Position numbers and translations under genes: made by a program. Below, one piece after another: positions 44,153 through 53,567 of a stretch of 64,000 nt of DNA. The DNA is from JAJXWB01 sp964634325 (lineage in GTDB: Bacteria; Pseudomonadota; Alphaproteobacteria; Rhizobiales; Beijerinckiaceae): the NCBI GenBank assembly GCA_964634325.1, contig CAZWJF010000002.1, positions 253,028 to 317,027 of the forward strand, written 5' to 3'. A model generated the notes under the pieces. It was not told the DNA's origin. It did no database searches and saw only the letters and a list, made by a program, of their open reading frames with translations. The first letter of the stretch is position 1. Each line of letters opens with the position of its first letter.

Positions 44153-45558
44153 CACGGCAGGGCGCGCATCCATTGCTCGCGCATCACGACATCGACGATG
44201 CGCAGAGCGGCGTCGCGCCAGGTCGGGCGCACGACCAGCGCCGGGTCAGCTTTCGCGCGGCCTTCGGCGAAGTCGCGTATGGCGCGGGCGAGCGCTGCCG
44301 AATCGTTGACCCGGAAGTAGATCGCACCGTCGCCGCCGATCTCGCGAAACACGGGTATGTCGCTGCAAATGACCGGCTTTCCGCGCCACGCGGATTCAGC
44401 GAGCGGAAGGCCGAAGCCTTCGGCGTAGGAGGGGGCGAGCGTCGCGGCGCAATGGTCGTAGGCGAAGGCGAGATCGGCGTCGTCGGCCTTGTCGAACCAG
44501 AACAGCCGTCGTCCGAATTCACGATGTCCGCGGATATCGTCGATCACCGCGTCGACGTGCCACCCGCGCCGGCCGATCAGAACGAGCCGGGCCTCGAAGC
44601 CCGCTCGCCACAATGCATCGAACGCCTCGATGGCGACGCCGTGGCCCTTGCGCGGCTCGAGCGTGCCAACGAGCAGGAATGCCGGCGCCTGCGCGGCGAA
44701 GGCCGCGCGCAGGATCGCGCTCGCCTCGCCCTCGCCGGCCGGAGCAATGTCGGAGCCGCAGTGGAACCAGCCGATTTTCAAGCCGGGACGATGCGGCAAA
44801 TTCTGGTCGTCGACGAAGGCGCAAAGCTCCTCGGCGACCGTGCGCGAAATGGCGACGATCCCATCGCTTTCGAGCAGCGCCGCTTTCAGCCAGGCGAGGT
44901 GGATTTCGGGCACGCGTCCGACGGAAGCGCCTTTGTAGAGCTGCGGGATGAGATCGTAGATGCAGGAGACGATCTCGCCGCCCCTGGCGCGCACCTGCTC
45001 GAAGATCGCGGCGAACCGCTCGAAATCCTTCCAGGAATTGTCGAGCATCAGCAGCCGGTCGCCGGTTTCGATCTCGATCGTCCGGTCTTCGGCGGCGGGC
45101 GCGGCGCCGGTTTGCGAAGCGACATAGGCCTCGCAGCTCCAAAGGGCGCCGTCCTGCAAGCGCACGGCGAGCGGCGCAAATCCGCCGAGGTCCGGTTCGG
45201 CGTAGAGCGCGCGCACTACATTACGCACGACGCGCTGGATGCCGGTGCGGTCGTCGTGCGCGACAATGGCGGTCACGTCGATGAGCAGCCGGCGCGGCGG
45301 CGCTACAGGCGCGTCAGCTTGCGCGGGACTCGTCGCCGAGGCGGGCGCGCTCGCGATTTCCTGCGGTTCGGGCCTTCGCGCCAGCGCGCGCCGGACCGCG
45401 CGTTCGACGACGCGCACCGGCCAGCCGAAGTGCCAGGCCGCGCTGTAGATCGCCTCGGCGTGTTTCGCTTCGAGACGTTCGAGTTCGCGGCGCAATTGGT
45501 CGACCTGATATTCGAGGATGCGTATGCGCTCCTCGCGACCGTGATCTCCATCGTCCAT
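44152..45558 (-). CDS. Glycosyltransferase family 4 with N-terminal coiled coil
   Basis: A 468-residue protein. Residues ~8-40 form a coiled coil (RIRILEYQVDQLRRELERLE). The GT-B body follows: LLIDVTAIVAHDDRTGIQRV, FLLVGTLEPRKGHGVAIEAF and the donor-binding LAPSYAEGFGLPLAESAWRG. The GIQRVVRN element is typical of enzymes in D-rhamnan or O-antigen clusters. It sits 11 bp after rmd in the same operon, so it probably transfers the GDP-sugar made by Gmd/Rmd. Confidence 0.85.
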   Translation of the reverse strand: MDDGDHGREERIRILEYQVDQLRRELERLEAKHAEAIYSAAWHFGWPVRVVERAVRRALARRPEPQEIASAPASATSPAQADAPVAPPRRLLIDVTAIVAHDDRTGIQRVVRNVVRALYAEPDLGGFAPLAVRLQDGALWSCEAYVASQTGAAPAAEDRTIEIETGDRLLMLDNSWKDFERFAAIFEQVRARGGEIVSCIYDLIPQLYKGASVGRVPEIHLAWLKAALLESDGIVAISRTVAEELCAFVDDQNLPHRPGLKIGWFHCGSDIAPAGEGEASAILRAAFAAQAPAFLLVGTLEPRKGHGVAIEAFDALWRAGFEARLVLIGRRGWHVDAVIDDIRGHREFGRRLFWFDKADDADLAFAYDHCAATLAPSYAEGFGLPLAESAWRGKPVICSDIPVFREIGGDGAIYFRVNDSAALARAIRDFAEGRAKADPALVVRPTWRDAALRIVDVVMREQWMRALP

Positions 45559-45569
45559 CGGCCGCTCCT

Positions 45570-46541
45570 TCAGGCGCTACGGGCGACGCCGACCCTTCGC
45601 CAATGTTCGAGCAGGGATTCGACGATGTCGTCGATGTCGATGGTCGGCTTCCAGCCGGTCGCGGCCTCGAGACGCGCGGCCGAACCGACAGCCATGGGGA
45701 TGTCGCTCGGGCGAAGCCGCTTCGGGTCGACCACGATTTCGAACGGTCGTCTGGCGTGCGCGCGAAACTTCTCGACGAGATCGCCGATGCGGTAGGACGC
45801 GCCGGACGCCACGTTGAAGACCTGCGGCTCGCCCGGAGCTGCGGGCTTCTGCAGCATGGCGACATAGGCGGCGCAGACGTCGCGAACGTCGAGGAAATCG
45901 CGCTTGGCTTCGACATTGCCGAGTTCGAGGCGCGGCGGCCGCTCGCCTGCTTCCATTTCCGCAATCTGGCGGGCGAGCGAAGGAAGGACGAAACGAACGT
46001 CCTGGCCGGGGCCGGTGTGATTGAACGGGCGCGCGACGAACAAGCGCGCTTGCGGCAGCACGTCCGGCAGCATGGATTCAGCCGCCGCCTTGGCGCGCGC
46101 GTAGGCGTTCATCGGGCGCAGCGGCGTATCTTCGGACGCCACGCCGTCGCGGAAACTCCAGCCGTAGACCTCCGACGAGCTGACGAAGAAGAACGTCGTC
46201 GTCGGGCAGGCGCGCTGGCAGGCGTGGGCGATTTCCAGCGTGCCGCCGAAATTGACGCGCCAGGTGGCTTCCGCCATTTCCGCGCCGGCGCCGATCGCCG
46301 CCTGGGCGGCCAGATGCAGCACGAGGTCCGGCTTGAAGTCGGCGACGACCGCGCCGATCGCGGCGCTATCGACCACCTCCGCGTCGACCACGCGCCATCC
46401 CTCGCGCACGACCTTTTCGCCGGGGCGGCGCAGCAGAACGCGTTCCGCGCCCGGCCATGCGGCCGCGACCGCCGGCGCAAGATAGCCGCCAACGAAGCCC
46501 GTGCCGCCGGTCAACAGGATGCGCTGGTAGGCGATCGTCAT
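45570..46541 (-). CDS. rmd: GDP-6-deoxy-D-mannose reductase
   Basis: A 323-residue NAD(P)-dependent short-chain epimerase/reductase: cofactor motif LTGGTGFVGGYLAPAV, catalytic Tyr/Lys in MNAYARAKAAAESML, and ARPFNHTGPGQ typical of Rmd. Reduces the Gmd product at C4 to GDP-D-rhamnose. It starts 12 bp after gmd ends. A GDP-fucose synthase (GMER) reading is less likely because the GPGQD segment and sequence length fit Rmd better. Confidence 0.82.
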   Translation of the reverse strand: MTIAYQRILLTGGTGFVGGYLAPAVAAAWPGAERVLLRRPGEKVVREGWRVVDAEVVDSAAIGAVVADFKPDLVLHLAAQAAIGAGAEMAEATWRVNFGGTLEIAHACQRACPTTTFFFVSSSEVYGWSFRDGVASEDTPLRPMNAYARAKAAAESMLPDVLPQARLFVARPFNHTGPGQDVRFVLPSLARQIAEMEAGERPPRLELGNVEAKRDFLDVRDVCAAYVAMLQKPAAPGEPQVFNVASGASYRIGDLVEKFRAHARRPFEIVVDPKRLRPSDIPMAVGSAARLEAATGWKPTIDIDDIVESLLEHWRRVGVARSA

Positions 46542-46553
46542 AAAGCAGCGACG

Positions 46554-47540
46554 TCAGAGCGTTTCGGAATTCTTGACCCGCTCCAGGTCGGCGTCGACCA
46601 TTTCGCGGATCATGTCTTCGAGCGTGGTCTTGGGCACCCAGCCGAGCTTCTCTTTCGCCTTGGTCGGATCGCCGAGCAGCACGTCCACTTCGGCCGGGCG
46701 ATAGAAAGCGGGGTCGATGATCACGTGCTTGTTCATATCCAGGCCGACATAATCGAAGGCGATGCGGCACATGTCGCGCACCGTCGTGGTCACGCCGGTC
46801 GCCACGACGTAATCGTCGGGCGTATCCTGCTGCAGCATCATCCACATCATCTGCACGTAGTCGCGCGCATGGCCCCAGTCGCGCTTGGCGTCGATGTTGC
46901 CGAGCCTCAGCTCGCTGGCCTTGCCGAGCTTGATGCGAGCCACCCCGTCGGTGACCTTGCGTGTGACGAATTCGATGCCGCGCAGCGGGCTTTCATGGTT
47001 GAACAGAATGCCCGACGACGCGTGCAGACCGAAGCTCTCGCGGTAGTTCACCGTGATCCAGTGGCCGTAGAGCTTCGCCACGGCGTAGGGCGAACGCGGA
47101 TAGAACGGCGTCTTCTCGCTCTGGCGGTCCTGCTGGATCAGGCCGAACATCTCCGAGGACGAAGCCTGATAGAAACGCGCCTCCGGCGCTTCGGCGCGCA
47201 TGGCCTCCAGAATGTTGGTGACGCCGACCGCCGTGATGTTGGCGGTGTGGATCGGCTGACGCCAGGAAGAGGCGACGAAGGACTGGGCGGCGAGGTTGTA
47301 GATTTCGTGCGGCTGGGTCTCCTTGACGATGCGCACGAGGCTCGAAACGTCGTCCATGTCGCCGTCGAGCAGGGTCACCTTGTCGGCGACGCCGAGCCAG
47401 CGCAGGCGGTGGTCTTCCACGCCGCGGTGGGAGGAGCGGCGGATGACGCCGAAGACCTCGTAGCCCTTCGAATGCAGGAATTGCGACAGATAGGCCCCAT
47501 CTTGCCCGGTGATGCCGGTCAGGAGCGCGCGTTTGGCCAT
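46554..47540 (-). CDS. gmd: GDP-mannose 4,6-dehydratase
   Basis: A 328-residue SDR that converts GDP-mannose to GDP-4-keto-6-deoxymannose. Motifs: LTGITGQDGAYLSQFLHSKG (NADP binding), RRSSHRGVEDHRL, NLAAQSFVASSW and the catalytic YPRSPYAVAKLYGHW, then FNHESPLRG. Start ATG 47540 agrees with the family start; the open frame upstream is not coding. First gene of the gmd-rmd-GT-kinase-regulator operon. Confidence 0.95.
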   Translation of the reverse strand: MAKRALLTGITGQDGAYLSQFLHSKGYEVFGVIRRSSHRGVEDHRLRWLGVADKVTLLDGDMDDVSSLVRIVKETQPHEIYNLAAQSFVASSWRQPIHTANITAVGVTNILEAMRAEAPEARFYQASSSEMFGLIQQDRQSEKTPFYPRSPYAVAKLYGHWITVNYRESFGLHASSGILFNHESPLRGIEFVTRKVTDGVARIKLGKASELRLGNIDAKRDWGHARDYVQMMWMMLQQDTPDDYVVATGVTTTVRDMCRIAFDYVGLDMNKHVIIDPAFYRPAEVDVLLGDPTKAKEKLGWVPKTTLEDMIREMVDADLERVKNSETL

Positions 47541-47691
47541 GGACTTTCCTCGAATCGGGGCCGTCAGCCCCCGGTTGGCCGCTCGCACGGGCGCGCGCGA
47601 CAAATAAGGCCCGGTCGCCGGAAGGGCGGCCGGGGAACCGCGCCGCAATAGCAAAAGCGGCCTCGGGTAGGCAAGTTTTGGGGCCTTCGAC

Positions 47692-48498
47692 CTACGGCTC
47701 CGCGAAATTCGGGGCGCGCTTCTCCATCTGGGCGCGGACCGCCTCGATCTGGTTGGGGCTGCCGATCAGGGCGAATTGCTCGACCGATTCCGCCTGCAGA
47801 CCCGTCTGGACGTCGGTCGTGACCGCCAGATTGAGCAGGCGCTTGGCGGCGCGGACGGCGTGGGGGTTCTTGCCGGCGATCTCGCGCGCCGCCTCCATCG
47901 CCGCCGCATAAGGGTCTGATGTCACGCGGGTGACGAAACCGTAACCGAACGCCTCCTCGCCAGTAAAAATGCGGCCGGTGTAGGTCAGTTCGCGGACGAC
48001 GTCCTCACGGGCCAGATGCCGCATGATCTGCGTGCCTGCGACATCGGGCACGAGGCCCCAGCGGATCTCGAGGATGGACATCTTGCAGTCGGGCGTCGCG
48101 TAGCGCATGTCCGCGCCGAGCGCGAGCTGGAAGCCGCCCCCGAGCGCCACGCCATGGACGGCGGCGATGACGGGCACCGGCAGTTCGCGCCAGACCCAGG
48201 CCGCCCATTGCGGCTTGTTGGCCGGTCCGTGCGTGCGCATGCGCAGATCCCGCGTGCCGGCGAGCGCGGCTCCCTGGGTCTTCATAGCCTCGAAGCGGCC
48301 CATGTCGAGACCGGCGCAGAAGGCGCGGCCCTCGCCGGACAGCACCACGGCGCGCAGGCCCTTCATGTTCATAAGCTTGTCGCCGGCTTCCACGAGGCCG
48401 TCGAACATCGCCTCGTCGAGCGCATTCATCTTGTCGGCGCGGATCAGGCGGACGTCGGCGACGCCGTCCTTGAGGTCGATGGAAACGCGGTCTTTCAT
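47692..48498 (-). CDS. Crotonase/enoyl-CoA hydratase family protein
   Basis: A 268-residue crotonase. The oxyanion-hole segments are ALDEAMFDGL...LSGEGRAFCAGLDMGRF and HGVALGGGFQLALGADMRY; the acid/base Glu equivalent follows in KMSILEIRWGLVPDVAGTQ. AGG-rich ribosome site (GGAGGAAAAGG) directly upstream. It may hydrate enoyl-CoA in fatty-acid or terpenoid breakdown; the substrate is not readable. Confidence 0.9.
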   Translation of the reverse strand: MKDRVSIDLKDGVADVRLIRADKMNALDEAMFDGLVEAGDKLMNMKGLRAVVLSGEGRAFCAGLDMGRFEAMKTQGAALAGTRDLRMRTHGPANKPQWAAWVWRELPVPVIAAVHGVALGGGFQLALGADMRYATPDCKMSILEIRWGLVPDVAGTQIMRHLAREDVVRELTYTGRIFTGEEAFGYGFVTRVTSDPYAAAMEAAREIAGKNPHAVRAAKRLLNLAVTTDVQTGLQAESVEQFALIGSPNQIEAVRAQMEKRAPNFAEP

Positions 48499-48578
48499 CC
48501 TTTTCCTCCGAGTGGTCGTGTTGTCGTAGGTCCTCAGCCGTCATGCCCGCGCTCGCCGCGGACATCATGCGAGCGGCT

Positions 48579-50006
48579 TCACAGCACCTTCCCCGGGTTC
48601 AAAATCCCGTTCGGGTCGAGCGTCCTCTTGAGCGTGCGCATGATGTCGAGCGCAACGGGGTCCTTCACGTGCGGAAGCTCGTCGCGCTTCATGACGCCGA
48701 TGCCGTGCTCTGCGGAAATCGAGCCGCCGTATTTTCCGACGAGGCCGTGGACGATCGCGTTGACCTCGTTCCAGCGACCGAGGAAGGCCTGCTTGTCGGC
48801 GCCGACGGGCTGAGAAACGTTGCAATGGATATTGCCGTCGCCGAGATGGCCGAAAGCGACCATGCGCGCGCCGGGAACAGCGGCCGTCACATCGCGTTCG
48901 ACGTCGGCGAGGAAGGCGGGAACGGCGGAAATCGGCACGGAGACGTCGTGCTTGATCGATCCGCCTTCGTGTTTCTGCACTTCCGACAGCATTTCGCGCA
49001 AACGCCAGAAATCGTTGCGCTGGTCGAGCGAGGCGGCGATCGCCCCGTCGTCGACGAAGCCTTGCTCGATCGCTTCGCCGAGCAGATTTTCGAGCGTTGT
49101 CTCGAGCGAGGCGTCGGTTTGCGAGGCGAGTTCGATCAACACGTACCACGCGTGCTGTTCGCTCAGCGGATCGCGCACGTCGGCGGCGTGCCGGAGGACG
49201 AAATCGACGCCGATGCGCGGAATGAGTTCGAAGCTCTTGACGTCGCCGCCGGCCCGCGCCAGCGCGATGTCCAGCAGGCCGAGCGCGGCCTGCGGCGACG
49301 CAAGACCGAGGAAGGCGGTCGCGCGCGTGCGCGGCTTTGGGAAGAGTTTCAGGACTGCGCCCGTGATGATTCCGAGCGTGCCTTCCGCGCCGATGAAAAG
49401 GTTCTTGAGATCGTAACCGGTGTTGTCCTTCTTCACGCGCGTCAGGTTGGACATGATCCGCCCATCCGCCAGCACGACCTCGACGCCCATGACGAGATCG
49501 CGCGCGACGCCATAGGCGAGCGCAGCCACGCCGCCGGCGTTGGTGGAGAGATTGCCGCCGATGGTGCAGGAGCCCTCCGAGGGCAGCGACAGCGGAAAGA
49601 GGCGGTCGACCTTGTCGGCCTCTTCCTGCGCGCGCATCAGCGTCACGCCGGCGTCGACGGTCATGACGTTGGCGGTTGCGTCGATCTCGCGAATCTTGTC
49701 GAGCCGCCGCAACGACAGAACGATCTCGTCGCCGGCTTGCGACGGAATTTGCCCGCCGACGAGACCCGTGTTGCCGCCTTGCGGCACGATCTTCAGCCCG
49801 CGCGCATTGGCGAGAGCGAGCAGTCGCGATACTTCCCCGGTCGATCCGGGCCGCACGACGGCCCGCGCCGCGCCGCGATAGAGGCCGCGCTCCTCCACGA
49901 GATAGGGCTCCATGGCGAACGGCTCGACGACGACATTGGCCGCGCCGACGATTGCGGCGATTTCGTCGAGCACGGATTCGCGCGCCGTTCCTTGCATTGC
50001 GTTCAA
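48579..50006 (-). CDS. FAD-linked 2-hydroxyacid dehydrogenase (GlcD/D2HGDH-like)
   Basis: A 475-residue flavoprotein of the VAO family: FAD-binding half (VPQGGNTGLVGGQIPSQAGD, SLPSEGSCTIGGNLSTNAGG, NLFIGAEGTLGIITG) and the C-terminal cap with FGHLGDGNIHCNVSQPVG and SAEHGIGVMK. It oxidises a D-2-hydroxyacid such as D-lactate, D-2-hydroxyglutarate or glycolate. Start TTG 50006 has AGGGTG 7 bases upstream; an ATG at 49997 is the alternative. It follows the HpcH-type aldolase by 4 bp, suggesting an operon for 2-keto/hydroxy acids. Confidence 0.87.
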   Translation of the reverse strand: MNAMQGTARESVLDEIAAIVGAANVVVEPFAMEPYLVEERGLYRGAARAVVRPGSTGEVSRLLALANARGLKIVPQGGNTGLVGGQIPSQAGDEIVLSLRRLDKIREIDATANVMTVDAGVTLMRAQEEADKVDRLFPLSLPSEGSCTIGGNLSTNAGGVAALAYGVARDLVMGVEVVLADGRIMSNLTRVKKDNTGYDLKNLFIGAEGTLGIITGAVLKLFPKPRTRATAFLGLASPQAALGLLDIALARAGGDVKSFELIPRIGVDFVLRHAADVRDPLSEQHAWYVLIELASQTDASLETTLENLLGEAIEQGFVDDGAIAASLDQRNDFWRLREMLSEVQKHEGGSIKHDVSVPISAVPAFLADVERDVTAAVPGARMVAFGHLGDGNIHCNVSQPVGADKQAFLGRWNEVNAIVHGLVGKYGGSISAEHGIGVMKRDELPHVKDPVALDIMRTLKRTLDPNGILNPGKVL

Positions 50007-50010
50007 CGGT

Positions 50011-50781
50011 TCACACCCTGTCTTTGAAACGACGCGCGAGCGCTTCCGACTGGCGCGCGAGAATGCCGGAATCGGAGCCGACCGCGGTGAAGGTCGCGCC
50101 AGCTTCGATGTAGCGCCGCGCCAGGCCTTCGTCCGGCGTGAGAATGCCCGCGGCCTTGCCGCCTGCGCGGATACGTTTGATGGCGCCGACGATCACGTCG
50201 ACGACAGCCGGATTGTTCTGATCGCCGAGATAGCCGATGGCTGCGGACAGATCGCCCGGGCCGATGAACACGCCGTCGACTCCTTCGGTCGCGACGATGG
50301 CGTCGAGATTGTCCAGCGCCTTTTGCGTTTCGGCCTGGACGAGCACGCAAATCTCATCCTCGCAGCGTGAGTGATAGTCCTTGACGCGCCCGAAGCGCGA
50401 GGACCGCGAGCCTCCGGAAAAGCCGCGCACGCCGCGGGGCGGATAGCGGGTCGCCGCAACCGCGGCCCGCGCCTCTTCCGCGGAGTTGACCACCGGCAGC
50501 AACAGGGTCTGCACGCCCATATCGAGATAGCGTTTGATCAAGACGGCGTCGTTCCACGCGGGCCGGACAATCGGATGGACCTCGTTTTCCATGACCGCCT
50601 GCAACTGGCTCAGCACCATCGGCGGGTCGTTGGGCGAATGTTCGGTGTCGAGCAGCAGCCAGTCGAAGCCGGAGCCGGCGACGATCTCGATCGAGACATG
50701 GCTCGCCAGCGAACACCACAGGCCAATCTGCCGCCGGCCTTCCGCTATGGCGCGCTTGAAATCGTTGCAAGGCAGCTCCAC
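50011..50781 (-). CDS. HpcH/HpaI-family class II aldolase
   Basis: A 256-residue TIM-barrel aldolase for 4-hydroxy-2-oxo acids. Metal and substrate residues are visible in DWLLLDTEHSPND, RPAWND, ICVLVQAETQKALDN and GVFIGPGDLSAAIGYLG. Start GTG 50781 is chosen because AGGAGA lies 8 bases upstream. It yields pyruvate or a similar acid and an aldehyde, with the 2-hydroxyacid dehydrogenase in the same operon. Confidence 0.88.
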   Translation of the reverse strand: MELPCNDFKRAIAEGRRQIGLWCSLASHVSIEIVAGSGFDWLLLDTEHSPNDPPMVLSQLQAVMENEVHPIVRPAWNDAVLIKRYLDMGVQTLLLPVVNSAEEARAAVAATRYPPRGVRGFSGGSRSSRFGRVKDYHSRCEDEICVLVQAETQKALDNLDAIVATEGVDGVFIGPGDLSAAIGYLGDQNNPAVVDVIVGAIKRIRAGGKAAGILTPDEGLARRYIEAGATFTAVGSDSGILARQSEALARRFKDRV

Positions 50782-50943
50782 GGACAATTCTCCTGATTTT
50801 CGGCGGATCAGATCACGAAGCGGCGCGCGCCGGCAAGCCGAAGCGTGGAATGCCTGCGCAGCCAATTTCGCCGGCCGCGCGCTTTGGGTTGCGCCGCCCA
50901 GAGGCGCTGGCTAACCATGCGTGCAGAGAAAGCGAGGCGCGCA

Positions 50944-51768
50944 ATGGCGTTCCCGTTCCAGAATGCGGTTGCTGTCGTTACAGGCGCGGGCGGCGGGCTC
51001 GGGAAGGCGCTTGCGCTCGATCTCGCCCGCCGGGGGGCTCGCCTTGCGCTGACGGATCGCAATCCCGAGACATTGGCGGGCGCCTGCGAGGCGTGCCGCG
51101 CGCTTGGCGCGGACGTGAGCGAGCATGTGTTCGACATGGCCGATGCAAGCGCAGTCGCTTCATTGCCGGACGTCGTCGTCGAGCGGCATGGACGAGTCGA
51201 TCTTCTCGTGAACAACGCCGGCGTCGCGCTGGCCGGCACGTTCGACCAGATCAGTCTTGCCGACTTCGAATGGTTGATGGCGATCAATTTCTATGGGCCG
51301 GTTCGGATGTGCAAAGCCTTCCTGCCGGCGATGAAGGCGCGTCCCGTCGCGCATATCGTCAATATTTCGAGCCTGTTCGGTCTCGTCGCGCCGCCCGGGC
51401 AGACGGCCTATTGCGCGGCGAAGTTCGGCTTGCGCGGCTTTTCCGAGTCGCTGCGTCACGAGCTCGGCGAAACCAATGTGGGCGTGACCGTCGTCCATCC
51501 CGGCGGCATCCGGACGAGCATCGCGCTCAGCGCGCGCATCCCCGTGGGCGTCAATTCAACGGAGTTGCAGGAGCAGATGCAGAAATTCAACGCGTTCCTG
51601 ACGACCGAACCGGCCGACGCCGCACGAACCATTCTCGACGGCGTGGCCAAGGGCTCGCCGCGCGTGCTGATCGGCGCGGACGCGCGTCGCGGCGACCTGC
51701 TGCAGCGGCTGATGCCCGGAACCTACTGGAAGATCATGAAGCGCGGCGTCGAACGCGCGATGCGCTGA
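50944..51768 (+). CDS. SDR-family oxidoreductase
   Basis: A 274-residue classical short-chain dehydrogenase. Seen: TGAGGGLGKALALDLARRGA (cofactor), NNAGVALAG, IVNISSLFGLVAPPGQTAY-x3-KFGLRGF with catalytic Ser, Tyr and Lys, and VVHPGGIRTSI. The start ATG 50944 has GAGG 7 bases upstream; upstream in-frame starts add non-conserved residues. It is 9 bp before an alpha/beta hydrolase gene with which it forms an operon. Substrate unknown. Confidence 0.87.
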   Translation: MAFPFQNAVAVVTGAGGGLGKALALDLARRGARLALTDRNPETLAGACEACRALGADVSEHVFDMADASAVASLPDVVVERHGRVDLLVNNAGVALAGTFDQISLADFEWLMAINFYGPVRMCKAFLPAMKARPVAHIVNISSLFGLVAPPGQTAYCAAKFGLRGFSESLRHELGETNVGVTVVHPGGIRTSIALSARIPVGVNSTELQEQMQKFNAFLTTEPADAARTILDGVAKGSPRVLIGADARRGDLLQRLMPGTYWKIMKRGVERAMR

Positions 51769-51777
51769 GGGCGAGCC

Positions 51778-52683
51778 ATGACCACGATTCGCGCACGTTT
51801 GCTCAACTTCTTTCTGCGCCATACGGTCAAACGGCGGCTTGCGGCCGCGAGCACGCCGTATGACGTGCGGCGCGTATTCAACTCGGCGCTCTCCATCGCG
51901 CCGCGCGGCGTCGTCTATACCCCCGCGACGCTCGGCGGCGTTCCCGGCGAATGGGTGGAGGCGCGCGACACGCCTGCGAAGGGGACGTTGCTCTATGTGC
52001 ATGGCGGCGGATACGTCGCGATGTCGCCGCGAACCCATCGGGCGGTGACCGGCGCTTTCGCGCGGCGCGGCTTTCGTGTGTTCGCCGTCGACTATCGACT
52101 CGCGCCGGAGCACGCCTTTCCCGCGGCTCTCGACGATGCGACCGCCGCTTGGCTCGCGCTTCGCGGTTCTGCGCAAGGGCCGGCCTATGTCGCCGGCGAT
52201 TCCGCGGGCGGGGGCCTGACGCTCGCGCTGCTGCTCAATCTGCGCGACAAGGGCGCGCCTGCGCCAGACGCCGCCTGCGCTTTCTCGCCGTGGACGGATC
52301 TCGCCATCACAGGCGACTCGATGAAAAACAACGCCGAGCGAGATCCGATGCTGGTTTCAGACGGGATCGAAACGATCGCCGACGCCTATCTCGCCGGGAC
52401 CGATTCCCGCAATCCATTGGCCTCGCCGCTCTATGGCGACTACGCTGGTCTGCCGCCGTTGATGATTCAGGTCGGCGATACCGAAATCCTGCTCGACGAC
52501 GCCCGCCGCGCCGCCGAACGCGCGCGCGCCGCCGGCGTCGCGGTCAATCTGCAAATCTTTCCGGATATGCCGCACGTCTGGCAGTTCGCCAACCGGCTTA
52601 CGCCGGAAGCGCGGCGCGCCATGGACAATGCGGCGGGATTCCTGCACGCGGCGGGCGCTGCACGGGAAGCCGCCGCCGCGTGA
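51778..52683 (+). CDS. Alpha/beta hydrolase, hormone-sensitive-lipase type
   Basis: A 301-residue esterase of family IV. The oxyanion motif YVHGGGYVAMSPRTHR, nucleophile elbow AGDSAGGGLTL, acidic residue in VGDTEILLDDARR and His in DMPHVWQFA are all in place. It is coded directly after the SDR gene and may release an alcohol that the SDR oxidises. Convergent with the TetR gene, separated by 9 bp. Confidence 0.9.
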   Translation: MTTIRARLLNFFLRHTVKRRLAAASTPYDVRRVFNSALSIAPRGVVYTPATLGGVPGEWVEARDTPAKGTLLYVHGGGYVAMSPRTHRAVTGAFARRGFRVFAVDYRLAPEHAFPAALDDATAAWLALRGSAQGPAYVAGDSAGGGLTLALLLNLRDKGAPAPDAACAFSPWTDLAITGDSMKNNAERDPMLVSDGIETIADAYLAGTDSRNPLASPLYGDYAGLPPLMIQVGDTEILLDDARRAAERARAAGVAVNLQIFPDMPHVWQFANRLTPEARRAMDNAAGFLHAAGAAREAAAA

Positions 52684-52692
52684 GGCGGCGGT

Positions 52693-53274
52693 TCAGTTCT
52701 GCAGCGCGGTTCCGTCAGTGCGCCAGATTCGCGACACCGCGCGCACGCATTCGTCCAGTTCGCTGGTCTGGACTGCGGCGTTGAGCGCCAGCATGGCGAG
52801 CCCGTGAAGTTCGGCCCACCACAGGCGCGCGAGCATCTCGACAGGCACGTCCTTGCGCAAGGCGCCGGCCGATTGAGCGGCCGCGATCGGCGCAGACATG
52901 ATTTCGAGCAAGGCGCGATATTGCGTCGGCGACGCGCCGCCCTCCTGGGCCATAACGCGGTATTCGCCCGGACGCGACACTGCGAACGACAGATAGTCGC
53001 CGGCGATGGTCTCGAGCCGGTCGCCCGGCGAGCAGGGCTGTTCCTTTTCGATCCGCTCGCGCAGCGACTGGACGCCGAGACGCGCGATCTCCTCCAGCAG
53101 CGCGCTCTTGGAGGCGAAATGACGATAGACGGCCGCATGCCGCACGCCCGTCAACGCGGCGATCTCACGCAGGGTGAAATCCGGTCCGCCCCGCTGCACG
53201 GTCAACTCGGTCGCAGCTGCGATCAACGCGTTGCGAAGGTCGCCGTGTCGATAAGCCCCGGGCGGTTTGGTCAT
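52693..53274 (-). CDS. TetR/AcrR-family transcriptional regulator
   Basis: A 193-residue regulator with an N-terminal helix-turn-helix (FTLREIAALTGVRHAAVYRHF) and a C-terminal WHG-type ligand domain. ATG 53274 gives the usual family start (MTKPPGAYRHGDLRNALI). ATG 53319 has a better ribosome site (GGGGAG, 6 bases) and would add 15 residues. It lies between the hydrolase/SDR pair and the divergent molybdenum hydroxylase, either of which it may control. Confidence 0.87.
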   Translation of the reverse strand: MTKPPGAYRHGDLRNALIAAATELTVQRGGPDFTLREIAALTGVRHAAVYRHFASKSALLEEIARLGVQSLRERIEKEQPCSPGDRLETIAGDYLSFAVSRPGEYRVMAQEGGASPTQYRALLEIMSAPIAAAQSAGALRKDVPVEMLARLWWAELHGLAMLALNAAVQTSELDECVRAVSRIWRTDGTALQN

Positions 53275-53567
53275 CCGCGTTGGGGACGTCCCGCCCACCT
53301 GCGCGCCGACAGCTTCCATCCTCGTCTCCCCACCTCGACAAGTCGCGTTACGCGAACTCTCGCCACGTTCCACCGACCATGTTTCGGCTCAAGAATTCTT
53401 TGATGTGCATCAAGCATTGCGGGCCATTCGTCGCGGCGGCGAGGCAAGCGCGATCCTGGCCCGTTCGACGCCAGATTTCCGGGCGCAGCCGCCGCTTCCG
53501 AGAGACCGCGCGACATGGACAGGCGCGGCCAAATCCGTCAGCATCCCGAAGCAGTTTCGAGGTTTGC

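Noticed and set aside
42671..44320. 549-codon frame opposite the histidine kinase
   Set aside because: Antisense shadow; the kinase frame has intact His, N-box and G boxes.
48538..48577. CGTCATGCCCGCG segment as a second REP element
   Set aside because: Only one short arm resembles known repeats and no matching second arm was found.
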